A stretch of 64,000 nt of DNA from Pelagibius sp050330205 (GTDB lineage Bacteria; Pseudomonadota; Alphaproteobacteria; Kiloniellales; Kiloniellaceae), in assembly GCA_050330205.1 (NCBI GenBank), contig JBHJOA010000007.1:75190-139189 (forward strand), in the 5' to 3' direction. Each line of letters starts with the position of its first letter. The stretch's first letter is position 1. The notes under the pieces were generated by a model that worked only from the letters and a program-made list of their open reading frames with translations, made no database searches and was not told the origin of the DNA. This document shows positions 19,185-32,473 of the stretch, piece by piece. Position numbers and translations under genes: made by a program.

Positions 19185-21516
19185 GTGGCAAATATACAAC
19201 AGACCGGTGAGGACAGGGTGCAGGCCTCCGACGATGAAAAGTCGGGACGCCGGCGGCGCCCTGCGACGCAGTTCGGCCGCCTGCTGCAGCGGCTGCGCCC
19301 GGTGAATCTCGAGCGCAGCATTGCGCTGGTGCTGCTGGTCGCCGGGGTGACCTGCGGCGTAGCCACCTTCATCGCCATGACCGGCAATCTCGCGGCGGCC
19401 AGCAATGCCCGCAACCTGCTGCTCCTGCTGCTGGCCGACCTCGTCGTCAGTCTCGGCCTCGCCGCCCTCATCGCCCGCCGCCTCGCCATCCTCTGGATCG
19501 AGCGCAAGAAGGGCAGGGCCGGCTCGCGCCTGCACGGCCGACTGGTGGCGCTGTTCTCGGTGGTGGCGGTGGCGCCGACCATCATGGTGGCGGCCTTCTC
19601 GGTCATCACCTTCGACCTCGGCCTCGAGTTCTGGTTCAGCGAGCGGGTCTCGGCCGCCATCAAGAATTCGCGGGCCGTGGCCGCGGCATATCTCGACGAG
19701 CACCAGCAGACCATCGCCGCCGACGCCTTCGCCATCGCCCAGCTGCTGAACCGCGGCGGGCCGTCGCTGGTCTACAACCCGGAACTCTTCAACAGCGTGA
19801 TGACGCGCCAGGCCGAGCAGCGCTATCTCACCGAAGCGGCGGTCTACGACAGCTCCGGGCGCATGCTGGCGCGCTCCACCAGCTTCTTCCTGGCGTTCAA
19901 CCCGGAGATCCCCGAGTGGGCTTTCGAGCGGGCCCGCACCGAGGGCATGGCGATCATGACCTCCGAGGACGAAGACCGGGTGCGCGCCCTGGTGCGCCTC
20001 GACCTCTCGGCCGACGCCTATCTCTATGTCGGCCGGCTGGTCGATTCCCGCGTGCTCGGCCACATGGAAAGCACCAGCTGGGCGGTCGACCGCTACGAGG
20101 AACTGGAGGGCAACCGCTTCAGCCTGCAGATCACCTTCGCGCTGATCTTCCTGGTGGTGGCGCTGCTGCTGCTGCTGGTGGCGGTGTGGATCGGTCTTGC
20201 CTTCGCCAACCAGTTGACCGGACCGATCGGCAGCCTGATCGCCGCTGCCGAGCGGGTCGGCAAGGGCGACCTGAAGGCCCGCGTGCTGGACCCGGCGCGG
20301 CGCGACGAGATCGGCAACCTCTCGCGCGCCTTCAACAAGATGACCGGCCAGTTGGAGCGCCAGCAGGACGCCCTGCTGGAGGCCAACGAGCAGCTCGACT
20401 ACCGCAACCGCTTTATCGAGGCCGTGCTCGGCGGCGTCTCGGCCGGGGTCATTGGTCTCGACGAGTCCGGCCGCATCGACCTCGCCAACCGCCGGGCCTG
20501 CGACTTTCTCGGCCAGAAGGCCAAGGCGCTGCGCGGGCGCACGGTTACCGAAGCCATGCCGGAGGTTGGCGAGCTGCTGGATCAGGCCCGCAAGCGGCCG
20601 AAGCAACTTGCGGAACAGCAGATTTCGATCCCCGATGCCAGCGGCGCCGAGCGGGTCCTCCTGGTGCGCGTCTCCGCCGAGATGGAGAACCGCACGATCA
20701 TGGGCTTCGTCGTCACCTTCGACGAGATCACCCAGCTGCTGGCCGCCCAGCGCAAGGCGGCCTGGTCCGACATCGCCCGCCGCATCGCGCACGAGATCAA
20801 GAACCCGCTGACGCCGATCCAGCTGGCCGCCGAGCGTCTGAAGCGCAAGTACGTCGGCCAGATCACCAACGACCCCGAGACCTTCCAGGTCTGCACCGAC
20901 ACCATCGTGCGCCACGTCGGCGACATCGGCCGCATGGTCGACGAGTTCTCGGCCTTCGCGCGCATGCCGGCGCCGGTCATGCGCAAGGAGGACCTCGGCG
21001 AAATGATCAGCCAGCTTGTCTTCCTGCAGCGCACGGCGCATCCGAAAGTGCGGTTCGGCCTCTCCGTGCCCGAGGAACCGGTGGTGCTGGCCTGCGACGG
21101 CCGCCAGGTCGGCCAGGCCCTGACCAATCTCATCAAGAACGCCATCGAGTCGATCGAGTCGCGCCGGCAGGCACAGGGCAGGAAGGCGACCGCCGGCACA
21201 GTCGACGTCGCGCTGACCGTTGCCGGCGGCAACTGCGTGATCGACGTCGCCGACAACGGCAAGGGCTTGCCGGCAGCCAACCGCGGCCGTCTCACCGAGC
21301 CCTACGTGACGACGCGTGAGCGCGGCACTGGACTTGGCCTAGCAATTGTGAAGAAGATCATGGAGGATCACGGGGGCGATCTCAGACTTTACGATCGGGA
21401 AGGCGGCGGCGCCGTCGTCAGCCTGGTGTTCCCCCTGCGCGAAGAGGCGACCGAAGGCGGCGACGGCCAGCCGGAGGACGACGTCGAGATCGCCTCGGAG
21501 GAAAGAGCGGCGGGAC

Positions 21517-21524
<8 letters not shown>
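19185..21524 (+). CDS. ntrY: Membrane sensor histidine kinase NtrY
   Basis: 779-residue partner of NtrX. Helical membrane segments near residues 43-105 are followed by a periplasmic sensor region and a further helix around 322-345 (FALIFLVVALLLLLVAVWIGLAF). HAMP (about 345-400), PAS (about 410-510), H-box H536 (ARRIAHEIKNPLTPIQLAAERL) and an HATPase domain with DNGKGLP and GTGLGLAIV follow. It starts with GTG 19185, 3 nt after ntrC. In other alphaproteobacteria NtrY links to nitrate use, redox state and envelope control. Confidence 0.95.
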
Positions 21525-22908
<1,384 letters not shown>

Positions 22909-22944
22909 ATGTGCGTCGGCCGCGCCATCGGAGCCCTGTGAACG

Positions 22945-24321
22945 ATGAAGGTGATCATCTGCGGCGCCGGCCAGGTCGGCTTCAACATCGCGCGCTATCT
23001 GGCCAGTGAGAATGCCGACGTCACGGTGATCGACCAGTCGCGCGAGCTGATCGAGAAGATCACCGACTCGCTGGACGTTAAGGGACTGGTGGGCTTCGCC
23101 TCGCACCCGAACGTACTGGAGAGCGCCGGCGCCTCCGACGCCGAGATGGTCATCGCCGTGACCTACGCCGACGAGGTCAACATGGTGGCCTGCCAGATCT
23201 GCCACTCGATCTTCGACGTGCCGACCAAGATCGCCCGGGTGCGCCACCAGAGCTACCTCGACCCCATGTGGTCGGACCTCTTCAGCCGCGAGAACATGCC
23301 GATCGACGTCATCATCTCGCCGGAGATCGAGGTCGCGCGCGCCATCGAGCGGCGGATGCAGTTGCCGGGCGCCTTCGAGGTGCAGCCGCTGGCCAACGGC
23401 AAGGTCAACCTGATCGGCCTGCACTGCAGCGAGACCACGCCGGTCATCAACACGCCGCTGCGCCAGTTGACCGCGCTGTTTCCCGACCTCAACATCGTCG
23501 TCATCGGCATTTCGCGCGACGGCAAGGGCTTCGTGCCGAGCCCCGACGACGACATGCGCGCCGGCGACGACGTCTACATGATCGCCGACGTCAGCCACAT
23601 GGCGCGCACCATGGCCGCTTTCGGCCACGAGGAGAAGGAGGCGCGCCGCGTCGTCATCGTCGGCGGCGGCAACATCGGCCTCTACCTCGCCCAGGCGGTC
23701 GAGAAGAACCACCCGCAGGTGAACCTCAAGGTCATCGAGATCGACAAGCGCCGGGCCGAGACCGTGGCGCAGGCGCTGCAGCGCACCGTGGTGATCCACG
23801 GCAGCGCGCTCGACAGCGAGATCCTCGAGGAGGCGAATGTCGCCAGCGCCGAGACCATCATCGCCGTCACCAACGACGACGAGGTGAACATCCTCGCCTC
23901 GCTGCTGGCCAAGCGCTATGGCTGCCGACGCGCGGTGACTCTGATCAACAAGACGACCTACGGCCCACTGATCACCAACCTCGGCATCGACACCGTGGTC
24001 AGCCCGCGCGCCATCACCGTCTCCAAGATCCTGCAGCATGTGCGGCGCGGCCGCATCCGCTCGGTGCATACGCTGAGCGAGGATTTCGGCGAGGTCATCG
24101 AAGCCGAGGCCCTGGAGACCTCGAGCCTGGTCGGCGTGCCGATCCGCGAGGCGCGGCTGCCCGACGGCGTCATCGTCGGCGCCATCGTGCGCGGCGACGA
24201 AGTGATCATCCCGCGCGGCGACACGGTGACGCGGGCCAACGACCTGGTGGTGATCTTCGCGCGCTCCGAGGCGGTCAAGAAGGTCGAGAAGCTCTTTGCG
24301 GTGAAGCTGGAGTTTTTCTAG
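22945..24321 (+). CDS. trkA: Trk system potassium uptake regulatory protein TrkA
   Basis: 458-residue peripheral protein that gates the TrkH potassium channel. It has two RCK/Rossmann units, each with a nucleotide-binding glycine motif (CGAGQVGFNIARYLA at residue 5 and VGGGNIGLYLAQAVEKN near 237), each followed by a TrkA-C domain. No trkH is seen in the window, so the channel subunit is encoded elsewhere. Location directly behind ntrX is the conserved alphaproteobacterial order. Confidence 0.95.
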   Translation: MKVIICGAGQVGFNIARYLASENADVTVIDQSRELIEKITDSLDVKGLVGFASHPNVLESAGASDAEMVIAVTYADEVNMVACQICHSIFDVPTKIARVRHQSYLDPMWSDLFSRENMPIDVIISPEIEVARAIERRMQLPGAFEVQPLANGKVNLIGLHCSETTPVINTPLRQLTALFPDLNIVVIGISRDGKGFVPSPDDDMRAGDDVYMIADVSHMARTMAAFGHEEKEARRVVIVGGGNIGLYLAQAVEKNHPQVNLKVIEIDKRRAETVAQALQRTVVIHGSALDSEILEEANVASAETIIAVTNDDEVNILASLLAKRYGCRRAVTLINKTTYGPLITNLGIDTVVSPRAITVSKILQHVRRGRIRSVHTLSEDFGEVIEAEALETSSLVGVPIREARLPDGVIVGAIVRGDEVIIPRGDTVTRANDLVVIFARSEAVKKVEKLFAVKLEFF

Positions 24322-24366
24322 GATCGCTGCCAACCGAGGAACCGAGTCGGAAAGGATTGGCTGCGG

Positions 24367-25233
24367 ATGCCCCGTCAAGCCTACGTCAACGGCCGCTACA
24401 TTCCCCACGGCGAGGCGGCCGTGCATATCGAGGACCGCGGCTACCAGTTCGCCGACGGCGTCTACGAGGTGGTGCCGGTGTTCGACGGCATCCTGGTCGA
24501 CGAGGACCTGCACCTCGACCGCCTCGACCGCTCGCTGAAGGAGCTGCGCATCGACCAGCCGATGTCGCGCCCGGCGCTGAAGCTGGTGGCGCGCGAGCTG
24601 ATGCGCCGCAACGGCCTCACCAACGGACTGGTCTACATGCAGGTCACCCGGGGCGTGGCGCCGCGCGACCACAAGTTCCCCGCGGCCTCGACCCGGCCGG
24701 CCCTGGTGATGACCACGCGCCAGACCAAGCCGCACGGCGAACAGGTGCTGAACGAGGGCCTCAAGGTCGTCACCATCCCCGATCAGCGCTGGGACCGCTG
24801 CGACATCAAGTCGATCTCGCTGCTGCCGAACATCCTCGGCAAGCAGGCGGCGGTGGAGGCGGGGGCCTACGAGGCCTGGCAGATCGACAGGGATGGCAAG
24901 GTCACCGAGGGCACCTCGACCAACGCGTGGATCGTCACCGCCGACAATAAGGTGGTGACCCGCGACGCCAGCCACTCGATCCTCAACGGCATCACCCGCA
25001 TCACCCTCATCGACCTGATCCGGCAGGAAGGCTACGAGCTGGAGGAGCGGGCGTTCTCGGTGGAGGAGGCGCGGGCGGCGCGCGAGGCCTTCCTGACCTC
25101 CAGCACCTCCTTCGTGCTGCCGATCACCCAGCTCGACGGCAAGCCGATCGGCAACGGCCATCCCGGACTGCTGACCGGCAAGCTGCGCCAGCACTACATC
25201 GACTACATGCGCTCGCTGCGGAAGTCCGCATGA
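24367..25233 (+). CDS. dat: D-amino-acid transaminase / aminotransferase class IV
   Basis: 288-residue PLP enzyme of fold type IV. Motifs: VNGRYIPHGEAAVHIEDRGYQFADGVYEV at the start, CDIKSISLLPNILGKQAA with the probable PLP lysine, and GKVTEGTSTNAWIV (cofactor phosphate and substrate loop). The pattern fits D-alanine transaminase better than IlvE because of its length and the VYEVVPV strand. It would supply D-Glu or D-Ala for peptidoglycan or degrade D-amino acids. It overlaps the next gene by 4 nt. Confidence 0.88.
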   Translation: MPRQAYVNGRYIPHGEAAVHIEDRGYQFADGVYEVVPVFDGILVDEDLHLDRLDRSLKELRIDQPMSRPALKLVARELMRRNGLTNGLVYMQVTRGVAPRDHKFPAASTRPALVMTTRQTKPHGEQVLNEGLKVVTIPDQRWDRCDIKSISLLPNILGKQAAVEAGAYEAWQIDRDGKVTEGTSTNAWIVTADNKVVTRDASHSILNGITRITLIDLIRQEGYELEERAFSVEEARAAREAFLTSSTSFVLPITQLDGKPIGNGHPGLLTGKLRQHYIDYMRSLRKSA

Positions 25234-25928
25234 CCCTGCCGAGACCGAAAGCCGTCCTCTTCGACTGGGACAACACCCTGGTGGACAGCTGGGCGGTGAT
25301 TCACCACGCCATGACCGCCACCTTCGAGGCCATGGGCCAGCGGCCCTGGACGCTGGAGGAAACCCGCCGCAACGTGCGCCAGTCGGCGCGCGACAGCTTC
25401 CCGGCGCTGTTCGGCGAGCGCGCCGGGGAGGCGACCGAGGTGTTCTACCGCACCTACGAGGCCGATCACCTGGCCCAGTTGCGCCCCCTGGCGGGCGCCG
25501 CCGAGATGCTGCACGCCCTGGCGGCGGCCGAGGACCTGCTGCTCGGCGTGGTCAGCAACAAGCGCGGCCGCCTGCTGCGCCTCGAGGCGGCGGAGCTGGG
25601 CTGGGACAAGTACTTCGACTCCCTGGTCGGCGCCGCCGACGCGGCGCGCGACAAGCCGGCGCCGGAGGTGGTCGATTTCGCGCTCGCCGGCAGCGGCATC
25701 GCCGCCGGGCCGGCCGTGTGGTTCGTCGGCGACACCGATATCGACGTGCTCTGCGCCCGCAACAGCGGCTGCACGGCGATCCTGCTGCGCCCGGAGCCGC
25801 CGGCGGACGGGGAGTTCGCCGGGCTTGGCCTCGCCGGCCATGTCGGCGACTGCGTGGCCTTTGCGGAACTTACCCTCGCCACCCTTGAAAACCGCAGGGT
25901 TGAACCGCAAATAGGTGACTTCGCCTGA
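25230..25928 (+). CDS. HAD-superfamily hydrolase, phosphoglycolate-phosphatase type
   Basis: 232-residue HAD phosphatase: nucleophile motif FDWDNTLVDSW (DxD), motif II VVSNKRG, motif III Lys in ARDKPAPEVV, and motif IV GDTDIDVLCA. An alpha-helical cap lies at about 20-85. The substrate is not predictable. It is coupled to dat by an ATGA overlap, and a separate Gph homolog lies at 50358. Between dat and hfq, HAD proteins are common in this neighbourhood. Confidence 0.88.
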   Translation: MTLPRPKAVLFDWDNTLVDSWAVIHHAMTATFEAMGQRPWTLEETRRNVRQSARDSFPALFGERAGEATEVFYRTYEADHLAQLRPLAGAAEMLHALAAAEDLLLGVVSNKRGRLLRLEAAELGWDKYFDSLVGAADAARDKPAPEVVDFALAGSGIAAGPAVWFVGDTDIDVLCARNSGCTAILLRPEPPADGEFAGLGLAGHVGDCVAFAELTLATLENRRVEPQIGDFA

Positions 25929-26138
25929 GCGAAGCCCGTGCCGCGGGTACCCCTCAGGATGGTTTTTCATTTCACGCCTGCCGTGCTAGGAAGGGCTGTC
26001 TGGGAGTCGCGCCTCTACGCGCCGCAGGCCCGCCGTTTCGGCAGGACCGGCCGGCGGAATGCGGAGGCGGAGCGAGCGCGCAAAGGCCGGGACAAGTCAG
26101 ACGACCACTGTGATCAAGAACAAGAACAAGGTGTGAAA

Positions 26139-26396
26139 ATGGCCGCTGAAAAGAACCAGAGCGTGCAGGACGTATTCCTCAATCACATCAGGAAGAACAA
26201 GGTCCCGGTGACCGTCTTTCTCGTGAACGGCGTGAAGCTGCAGGGGATCGTCACTTGGTTTGACAATTTCTCGGTCCTGCTGCGGCGCGACGCACACTCG
26301 CAGCTGGTCTACAAACACGCCATTTCGACCGTGATGCCGGCGACCCCCGTCCAGCTTTTCGACCCGGCCAAGGAAGAAGAGGCGGCCGAGGGCTGA
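26139..26396 (+). CDS. hfq: RNA chaperone Hfq
   Basis: 85-residue Sm-like protein that pairs small RNAs with mRNAs. The Sm1 motif (VFLVNGVKLQGIVTWFDNFSVLLRR) and Sm2 motif (LVYKHAISTV) are complete. The frame is open upstream, but ATG 26139 gives the normal N-terminus MAAEKNQSVQDVFLN. The 210-bp interval in front of it should carry its promoter. hflX follows 97 nt downstream, the classical hfq-hflX pair. Confidence 0.97.
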   Translation: MAAEKNQSVQDVFLNHIRKNKVPVTVFLVNGVKLQGIVTWFDNFSVLLRRDAHSQLVYKHAISTVMPATPVQLFDPAKEEEAAEG

Positions 26397-26493
26397 GCCT
26401 TCCGCACGGTCGTGGCAAGACTGAAACTCCAGGCATTGCCCCGTCGACCGGGGGCCTGAACGAGAGGGGCGGCGCCCGGCGCCGCCACTGCCC

Positions 26494-27876
26494 ATGACCG
26501 AAACCGCTGCCAAGATCGAGCGCGCCTACGTCGTGCACCCCGACAAGCTGCAGCCCGGCCTGCGCGCGGCGGACGCGCGCCTGGCCGAGGCCGTCGGCCT
26601 GGCTGCCGCCATCGACCTTGCGGTGGTGGGCAGCGAGGTGGTGCCGGTCAAGCGGCCGCGCCCGGCCACGATGCTTGGCGGCGGCGCCGTCGAGCGCCTG
26701 GCCGAGGAACTGCGCCTGCTCGAGGTCGGCGTGGTTGTGGTCGACGCGGCGCTGACCCCGGTGCAGCAGCGCAACCTGGAGCGCGCCTGGGACTGCAAGG
26801 TCATCGACCGCACCGGCCTGATCCTGGAGATCTTCGGCGAGCGCGCCCGCACCAAGGAAGGCAAGCTTCAGGTGGAGCTGGCGGCGCTGACCTATCAGCG
26901 CTCCCGCCTGGTGCGGTCCTGGACCCACTTGGAGCGTCAGCGCGGTGGCTTCGGCTTCATGGGCGGCCCCGGCGAGAGCCAGCTGGAGATCGACCGCCGC
27001 CTGATCACCGAGCGCATCGCCCGCCTCAAGAAAGAGCTCGACCAGGTGCAGCGCACCCGCTCGCTGCATCGCGGGGCCCGGCAGCGCGTGCCCTATCCGG
27101 TCGTCGCCCTGGTCGGCTACACCAACGCCGGCAAGTCGACCCTCTTCAACCGCCTGACCGAGGCCAAGGTGCTGGCCCGCGACCAGCTCTTCGCCACGCT
27201 GGACCCCACCATGCGGCGGGTCCGCCTGCCGTCCGGCCAGACGATCATCCTCTCCGACACCGTCGGCTTCATCTCCGACCTGCCGACCGACCTGGTGGCC
27301 GCCTTCCGCGCCACCCTGGAGGAGGTGACGGAGGCCGACATCATCCTCCATGTGCGCGACGTCGCCCATTCGGACAGCCTCGCCCAGCAGGCCGACGTCC
27401 AGGCGGTGCTGGCCGACCTCGGCATCTCCGAGGCCGCCGGCCACGTGCTCGAGGTTCTGAACAAGGCCGACCTGCTGGACCCGGCCGGGCGTGCCCACCT
27501 GGCCCAGCGGGTCGCCCAGGGCGCCGATCCGGCGTCCGCCCGGGAACCCGACAGCGTGCTCTGCTCGGCGCTGACCGGCGAGGGCTGCGACGACGTCCTC
27601 GCCCTCATCGACCGCCGCCTCTCGCTGCGGCGGCGCCAGGTGACCGTCGCCCTGGAGCTGGCGGAGGGCGAGGCCCTGGCCTGGCTCTACCAGCACGGCG
27701 AGGTGGTGGCCCGCCGCGACCAGGGGCTCGGCACCGAGGTCGACGTGAAGATCGCCCAGAGGGACCTGGAGCGCTTCCTTAAGAAATTCGGCGGAATCGT
27801 TGAAAACGCTGAGATTCTGGCCGCCTTGACCGCGGAGCCGGCGGCGCCGGCCGGAAACCTCGCCTCCAGCGGTTGA
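26494..27876 (+). CDS. hflX: Ribosome-rescue GTPase HflX
   Basis: 460-residue GTPase that splits or rescues stalled 70S ribosomes, especially after heat stress. N-terminal HflX domain with GGGAVERLAEEL and the signature GGPGESQLEIDRRLI, then a G domain with G1 GYTNAGKSTLFN, G3 DTVGFISDLP and G4 NKADLLD. Its stop codon lies inside the -35 element of the groESL promoter, so the two units abut without spacing. Confidence 0.97.
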   Translation: MTETAAKIERAYVVHPDKLQPGLRAADARLAEAVGLAAAIDLAVVGSEVVPVKRPRPATMLGGGAVERLAEELRLLEVGVVVVDAALTPVQQRNLERAWDCKVIDRTGLILEIFGERARTKEGKLQVELAALTYQRSRLVRSWTHLERQRGGFGFMGGPGESQLEIDRRLITERIARLKKELDQVQRTRSLHRGARQRVPYPVVALVGYTNAGKSTLFNRLTEAKVLARDQLFATLDPTMRRVRLPSGQTIILSDTVGFISDLPTDLVAAFRATLEEVTEADIILHVRDVAHSDSLAQQADVQAVLADLGISEAAGHVLEVLNKADLLDPAGRAHLAQRVAQGADPASAREPDSVLCSALTGEGCDDVLALIDRRLSLRRRQVTVALELAEGEALAWLYQHGEVVARRDQGLGTEVDVKIAQRDLERFLKKFGGIVENAEILAALTAEPAAPAGNLASSG

Positions 27877-27901
27877 CTCCTCCCGCCCGGGCTTTTATAT
27901 G
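27873..27901 (+). promoter_or_regulatory. Sigma70-type promoter of groESL
   Basis: TTGACT (27873-27878) and TATATG (27896-27901) separated by exactly 17 bp, immediately upstream of the CIRCE operator. The -35 element overlaps the hflX stop codon. No clear sigma32 consensus was seen, which fits HrcA repression of a housekeeping promoter. Confidence 0.7.
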
Positions 27902-27905
27902 CTCG

Positions 27906-27932
27906 CTAGCACTCACTACGGCTGAGTGCTAA
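27906..27932. promoter_or_regulatory. CIRCE element (HrcA operator)
   Basis: CTAGCACTC-N9-GAGTGCTAA, differing from the consensus TTAGCACTC-N9-GAGTGCTAA at only one base. It sits at the expected transcription start, about 90 nt before groES. HrcA binding here represses groESL until heat shock. hrcA itself is not in the window. Confidence 0.95.
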
Positions 27933-28023
27933 TACTGGCGCAACGCCGGGAAGACGAGCGGGTCCGCGGGAACCATTCCGGGGCCTTCACCCGAACCGAA
28001 ACCAATCAGACAGGGTAGATTCC

Positions 28024-28311
28024 ATGAAATTCAGGCCGCTGCATGACCGTGTCGTGGTCGAGCCGCTGGAGGAAGAAGAAAAGACCGCCGGTGGCATCAT
28101 CATTCCCGACACTGCCAAAGAAAAGCCCATGCAAGGCAAGGTCCTTGCCGCCGGACCCGGATCCCGCGGCGAGGACGGCAAGCTGGTCGCCCTGGACGTG
28201 AAGAAGGGCGACAAGGTGCTCTACGGCAAGTGGTCCGGCACCGAAGTGAAGCTTGATGGCAAGACCATGCTGATCATGCGTGAGTCCGACATCATGGGCG
28301 TTTTGCAATAA
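28024..28311 (+). CDS. groS: Co-chaperonin GroES
   Basis: 95-residue lid of the GroEL chamber, starting MKFRPLHDRVVVEPLEEEEKTAGGI with the mobile loop GGIIIPDTAKEKP and the closing segment DIMGVLQ. Standard length. groEL begins 15 nt downstream after GGAAGAG. Confidence 0.98.
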   Translation: MKFRPLHDRVVVEPLEEEEKTAGGIIIPDTAKEKPMQGKVLAAGPGSRGEDGKLVALDVKKGDKVLYGKWSGTEVKLDGKTMLIMRESDIMGVLQ

Positions 28312-28326
28312 GGAAGAGAACCAGAT

Positions 28327-29982
<1,656 letters not shown>

Positions 29983-30027
29983 GAAGCCCAAACCCGACCG
30001 TCTCAGGCTCTACCGCCTGAAGATCGA

Positions 30028-30057
30028 GGGCCGCGGCACACCGCCGCGGCCCTTTTT
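30028..30057 (+). terminator. Rho-independent terminator of groESL
   Basis: Perfect 10-bp GC stem GGGCCGCGGC / GCCGCGGCCC with a 5-nt loop, followed by five T residues, 46 nt after the groEL stop. Confidence 0.92.
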
Positions 30058-30119
30058 CCTTGCCCGCGCCGCCGTTTTCGCCGAAGACCCGTCACCGGAT
30101 CCAGGAACGGAAATCCCCC

Positions 30120-30938
30120 TTGCTCGACGTCAGCAAAGTCACCGCCGCCATCGAGGAGGTCGCCGCCGAGGACGTGCTGCCGCGCTTCCAGGCCCTGGCC
30201 GCCCACGAGGTGCAGGAGAAGGTGGCCGGCGAACTGGTGACCGTCGTCGACCTGGCGGTGGAGCGCCGGTTGACGGCGCGGCTGCTCGACCTGCTGCCGG
30301 GCTCGGTGGTGGTCGGCGAGGAAGCCGCCCACGCCGACCCCAGGCTGATGGACCGCCTGACCGAAGACGCCCCGGTGTGGATCGTCGATCCCATCGACGG
30401 CACCCGCAACTTCGCGCACGGCCGCCCCACCTTCGCCATCATGGTCGCCCTGGCACGCCGCGGCGAGGGCGTCGCCGCCTGGATCCTCGAGCCGGTCAGC
30501 GGCAGGTTCGGCATCGCCGAACTGGGCGGCGGCGCCTGGATGGGCGGCCGGCGTCTCAGGGTCGCCCCGGGCGACGTCCCGGCCCGCATGACCGGCAGCC
30601 TGCACGCCTCCAGCTACGCCCCGCCGGAGCTCGCCCGCCGGGTCGACCGCCGCCGAGAGCGGGTGACGGCGGTGAAGTCGCTGCGCTGCGCCGGCGCCGA
30701 GTACCTGCGCCTGGCCGCCGGGGAGACGCAGTTCTCCCTCTTCACCCGGCTGATGCCCTGGGACCACCTGCCGGGCACGCTGATCCACAGCGAGGCCGGC
30801 GGCATCGCCCTCTGCTTCGACGGCACGCCCTACAACGCCGGGCGCTACCGCGAGATCGGCCTGCTGATGGCGCCCGACCGGCCGAGCTGGGACGCCCTCC
30901 ACGCCACCCTGCTGGGCGTGGACGCGCCGGGGGCCTGA
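30120..30938 (+). CDS. Inositol monophosphatase family protein
   Basis: 272-residue lithium-sensitive phosphatase fold. Metal-binding motifs: GEEAA (Glu near residue 62), WIVDPIDGTRNFAHG (D-x-x-D-G-T) and the late MPWDHLPGTLIHSEAGG (WD motif). The class includes SuhB-like, CysQ-like and histidinol-phosphate phosphatases, and the substrate is unresolved. No ATG fits; TTG 30120, preceded by AGGAACGG, gives the family length. An in-frame TTG at 30060 would add 20 residues but overlaps the edge of the groESL terminator. Confidence 0.88.
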   Translation: MLDVSKVTAAIEEVAAEDVLPRFQALAAHEVQEKVAGELVTVVDLAVERRLTARLLDLLPGSVVVGEEAAHADPRLMDRLTEDAPVWIVDPIDGTRNFAHGRPTFAIMVALARRGEGVAAWILEPVSGRFGIAELGGGAWMGGRRLRVAPGDVPARMTGSLHASSYAPPELARRVDRRRERVTAVKSLRCAGAEYLRLAAGETQFSLFTRLMPWDHLPGTLIHSEAGGIALCFDGTPYNAGRYREIGLLMAPDRPSWDALHATLLGVDAPGA

Positions 30939-31101
30939 CGGCGCCAAAGCCGGCGCGACCTCGACGAGGTGCTGGCATCAGCGAGTCGGTGAATCTGGCA
31001 CTGGAAGTTGTCCCGCCGGCGCACTAGGGTGCGGCGGCGCAGCGGGCTGCTGAACAGGCCACTTCGCCGGCGTCGCGGCCGGCGCGGAATCCGCTGGGAT
31101 G

Positions 31102-31135
31102 CCAGACAAACATAAACACCAGACAAACATAAACA
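31102..31135. repeat. Two exact 17-bp direct repeats upstream of ald
   Basis: Two abutting identical copies (31102-31118 and 31119-31135) of CCAGACAAACATAAACA, ending 14 bp before the ald start codon. The block is A/C-rich and stands out from the GC-rich surroundings. It could be a regulator-binding site or an mRNA leader element. Confidence 0.85.
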
Positions 31136-31149
31136 GAGGACAGGACATC

Positions 31150-32268
<1,119 letters not shown>

Positions 32269-32273
32269 ATCTG

Positions 32274-32360
32274 CTTCGAGACGCCCCTGCAGGGCTCCTC
32301 AGTATGAGGTCAAACATATTCTCCTCACCCTGAGGAGGCGCGGCAGCGCCGTCTCGAAGG
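32274..32360. repeat. Dispersed palindromic repeat, type B, copy 1
   Basis: An inverted pair of CTTCGAGACG...GGCTCCTCAGTATGAGG and CTCACCCTGAGGAGGCG...GTCTCGAAGG fills the gap between ald and the transaminase. Copies of the same family lie at 43569-43704 and 46389-46534. This unit is widespread between genes of rhizobia and relatives. Confidence 0.85.
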
Positions 32361-32473
32361 GCGCTGGCCTCACAGGTCGCCGCCATTTGGGCCTAGCTCG
32401 CCCCTCGGGGGCGGCGCTAGACTGTCCGCTAAGGTTCTGCATCAACCCGGAAAACCCTAGGAAAGCCAGGCCG

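Noticed and set aside
30996..31011. Possible sigma54 promoter (TGGCAC...TTGT) upstream of ald
   Set aside because: The spacing between the GG and the TTG element is one base too long and the final GC is replaced by GT, so it should not work with RpoN.
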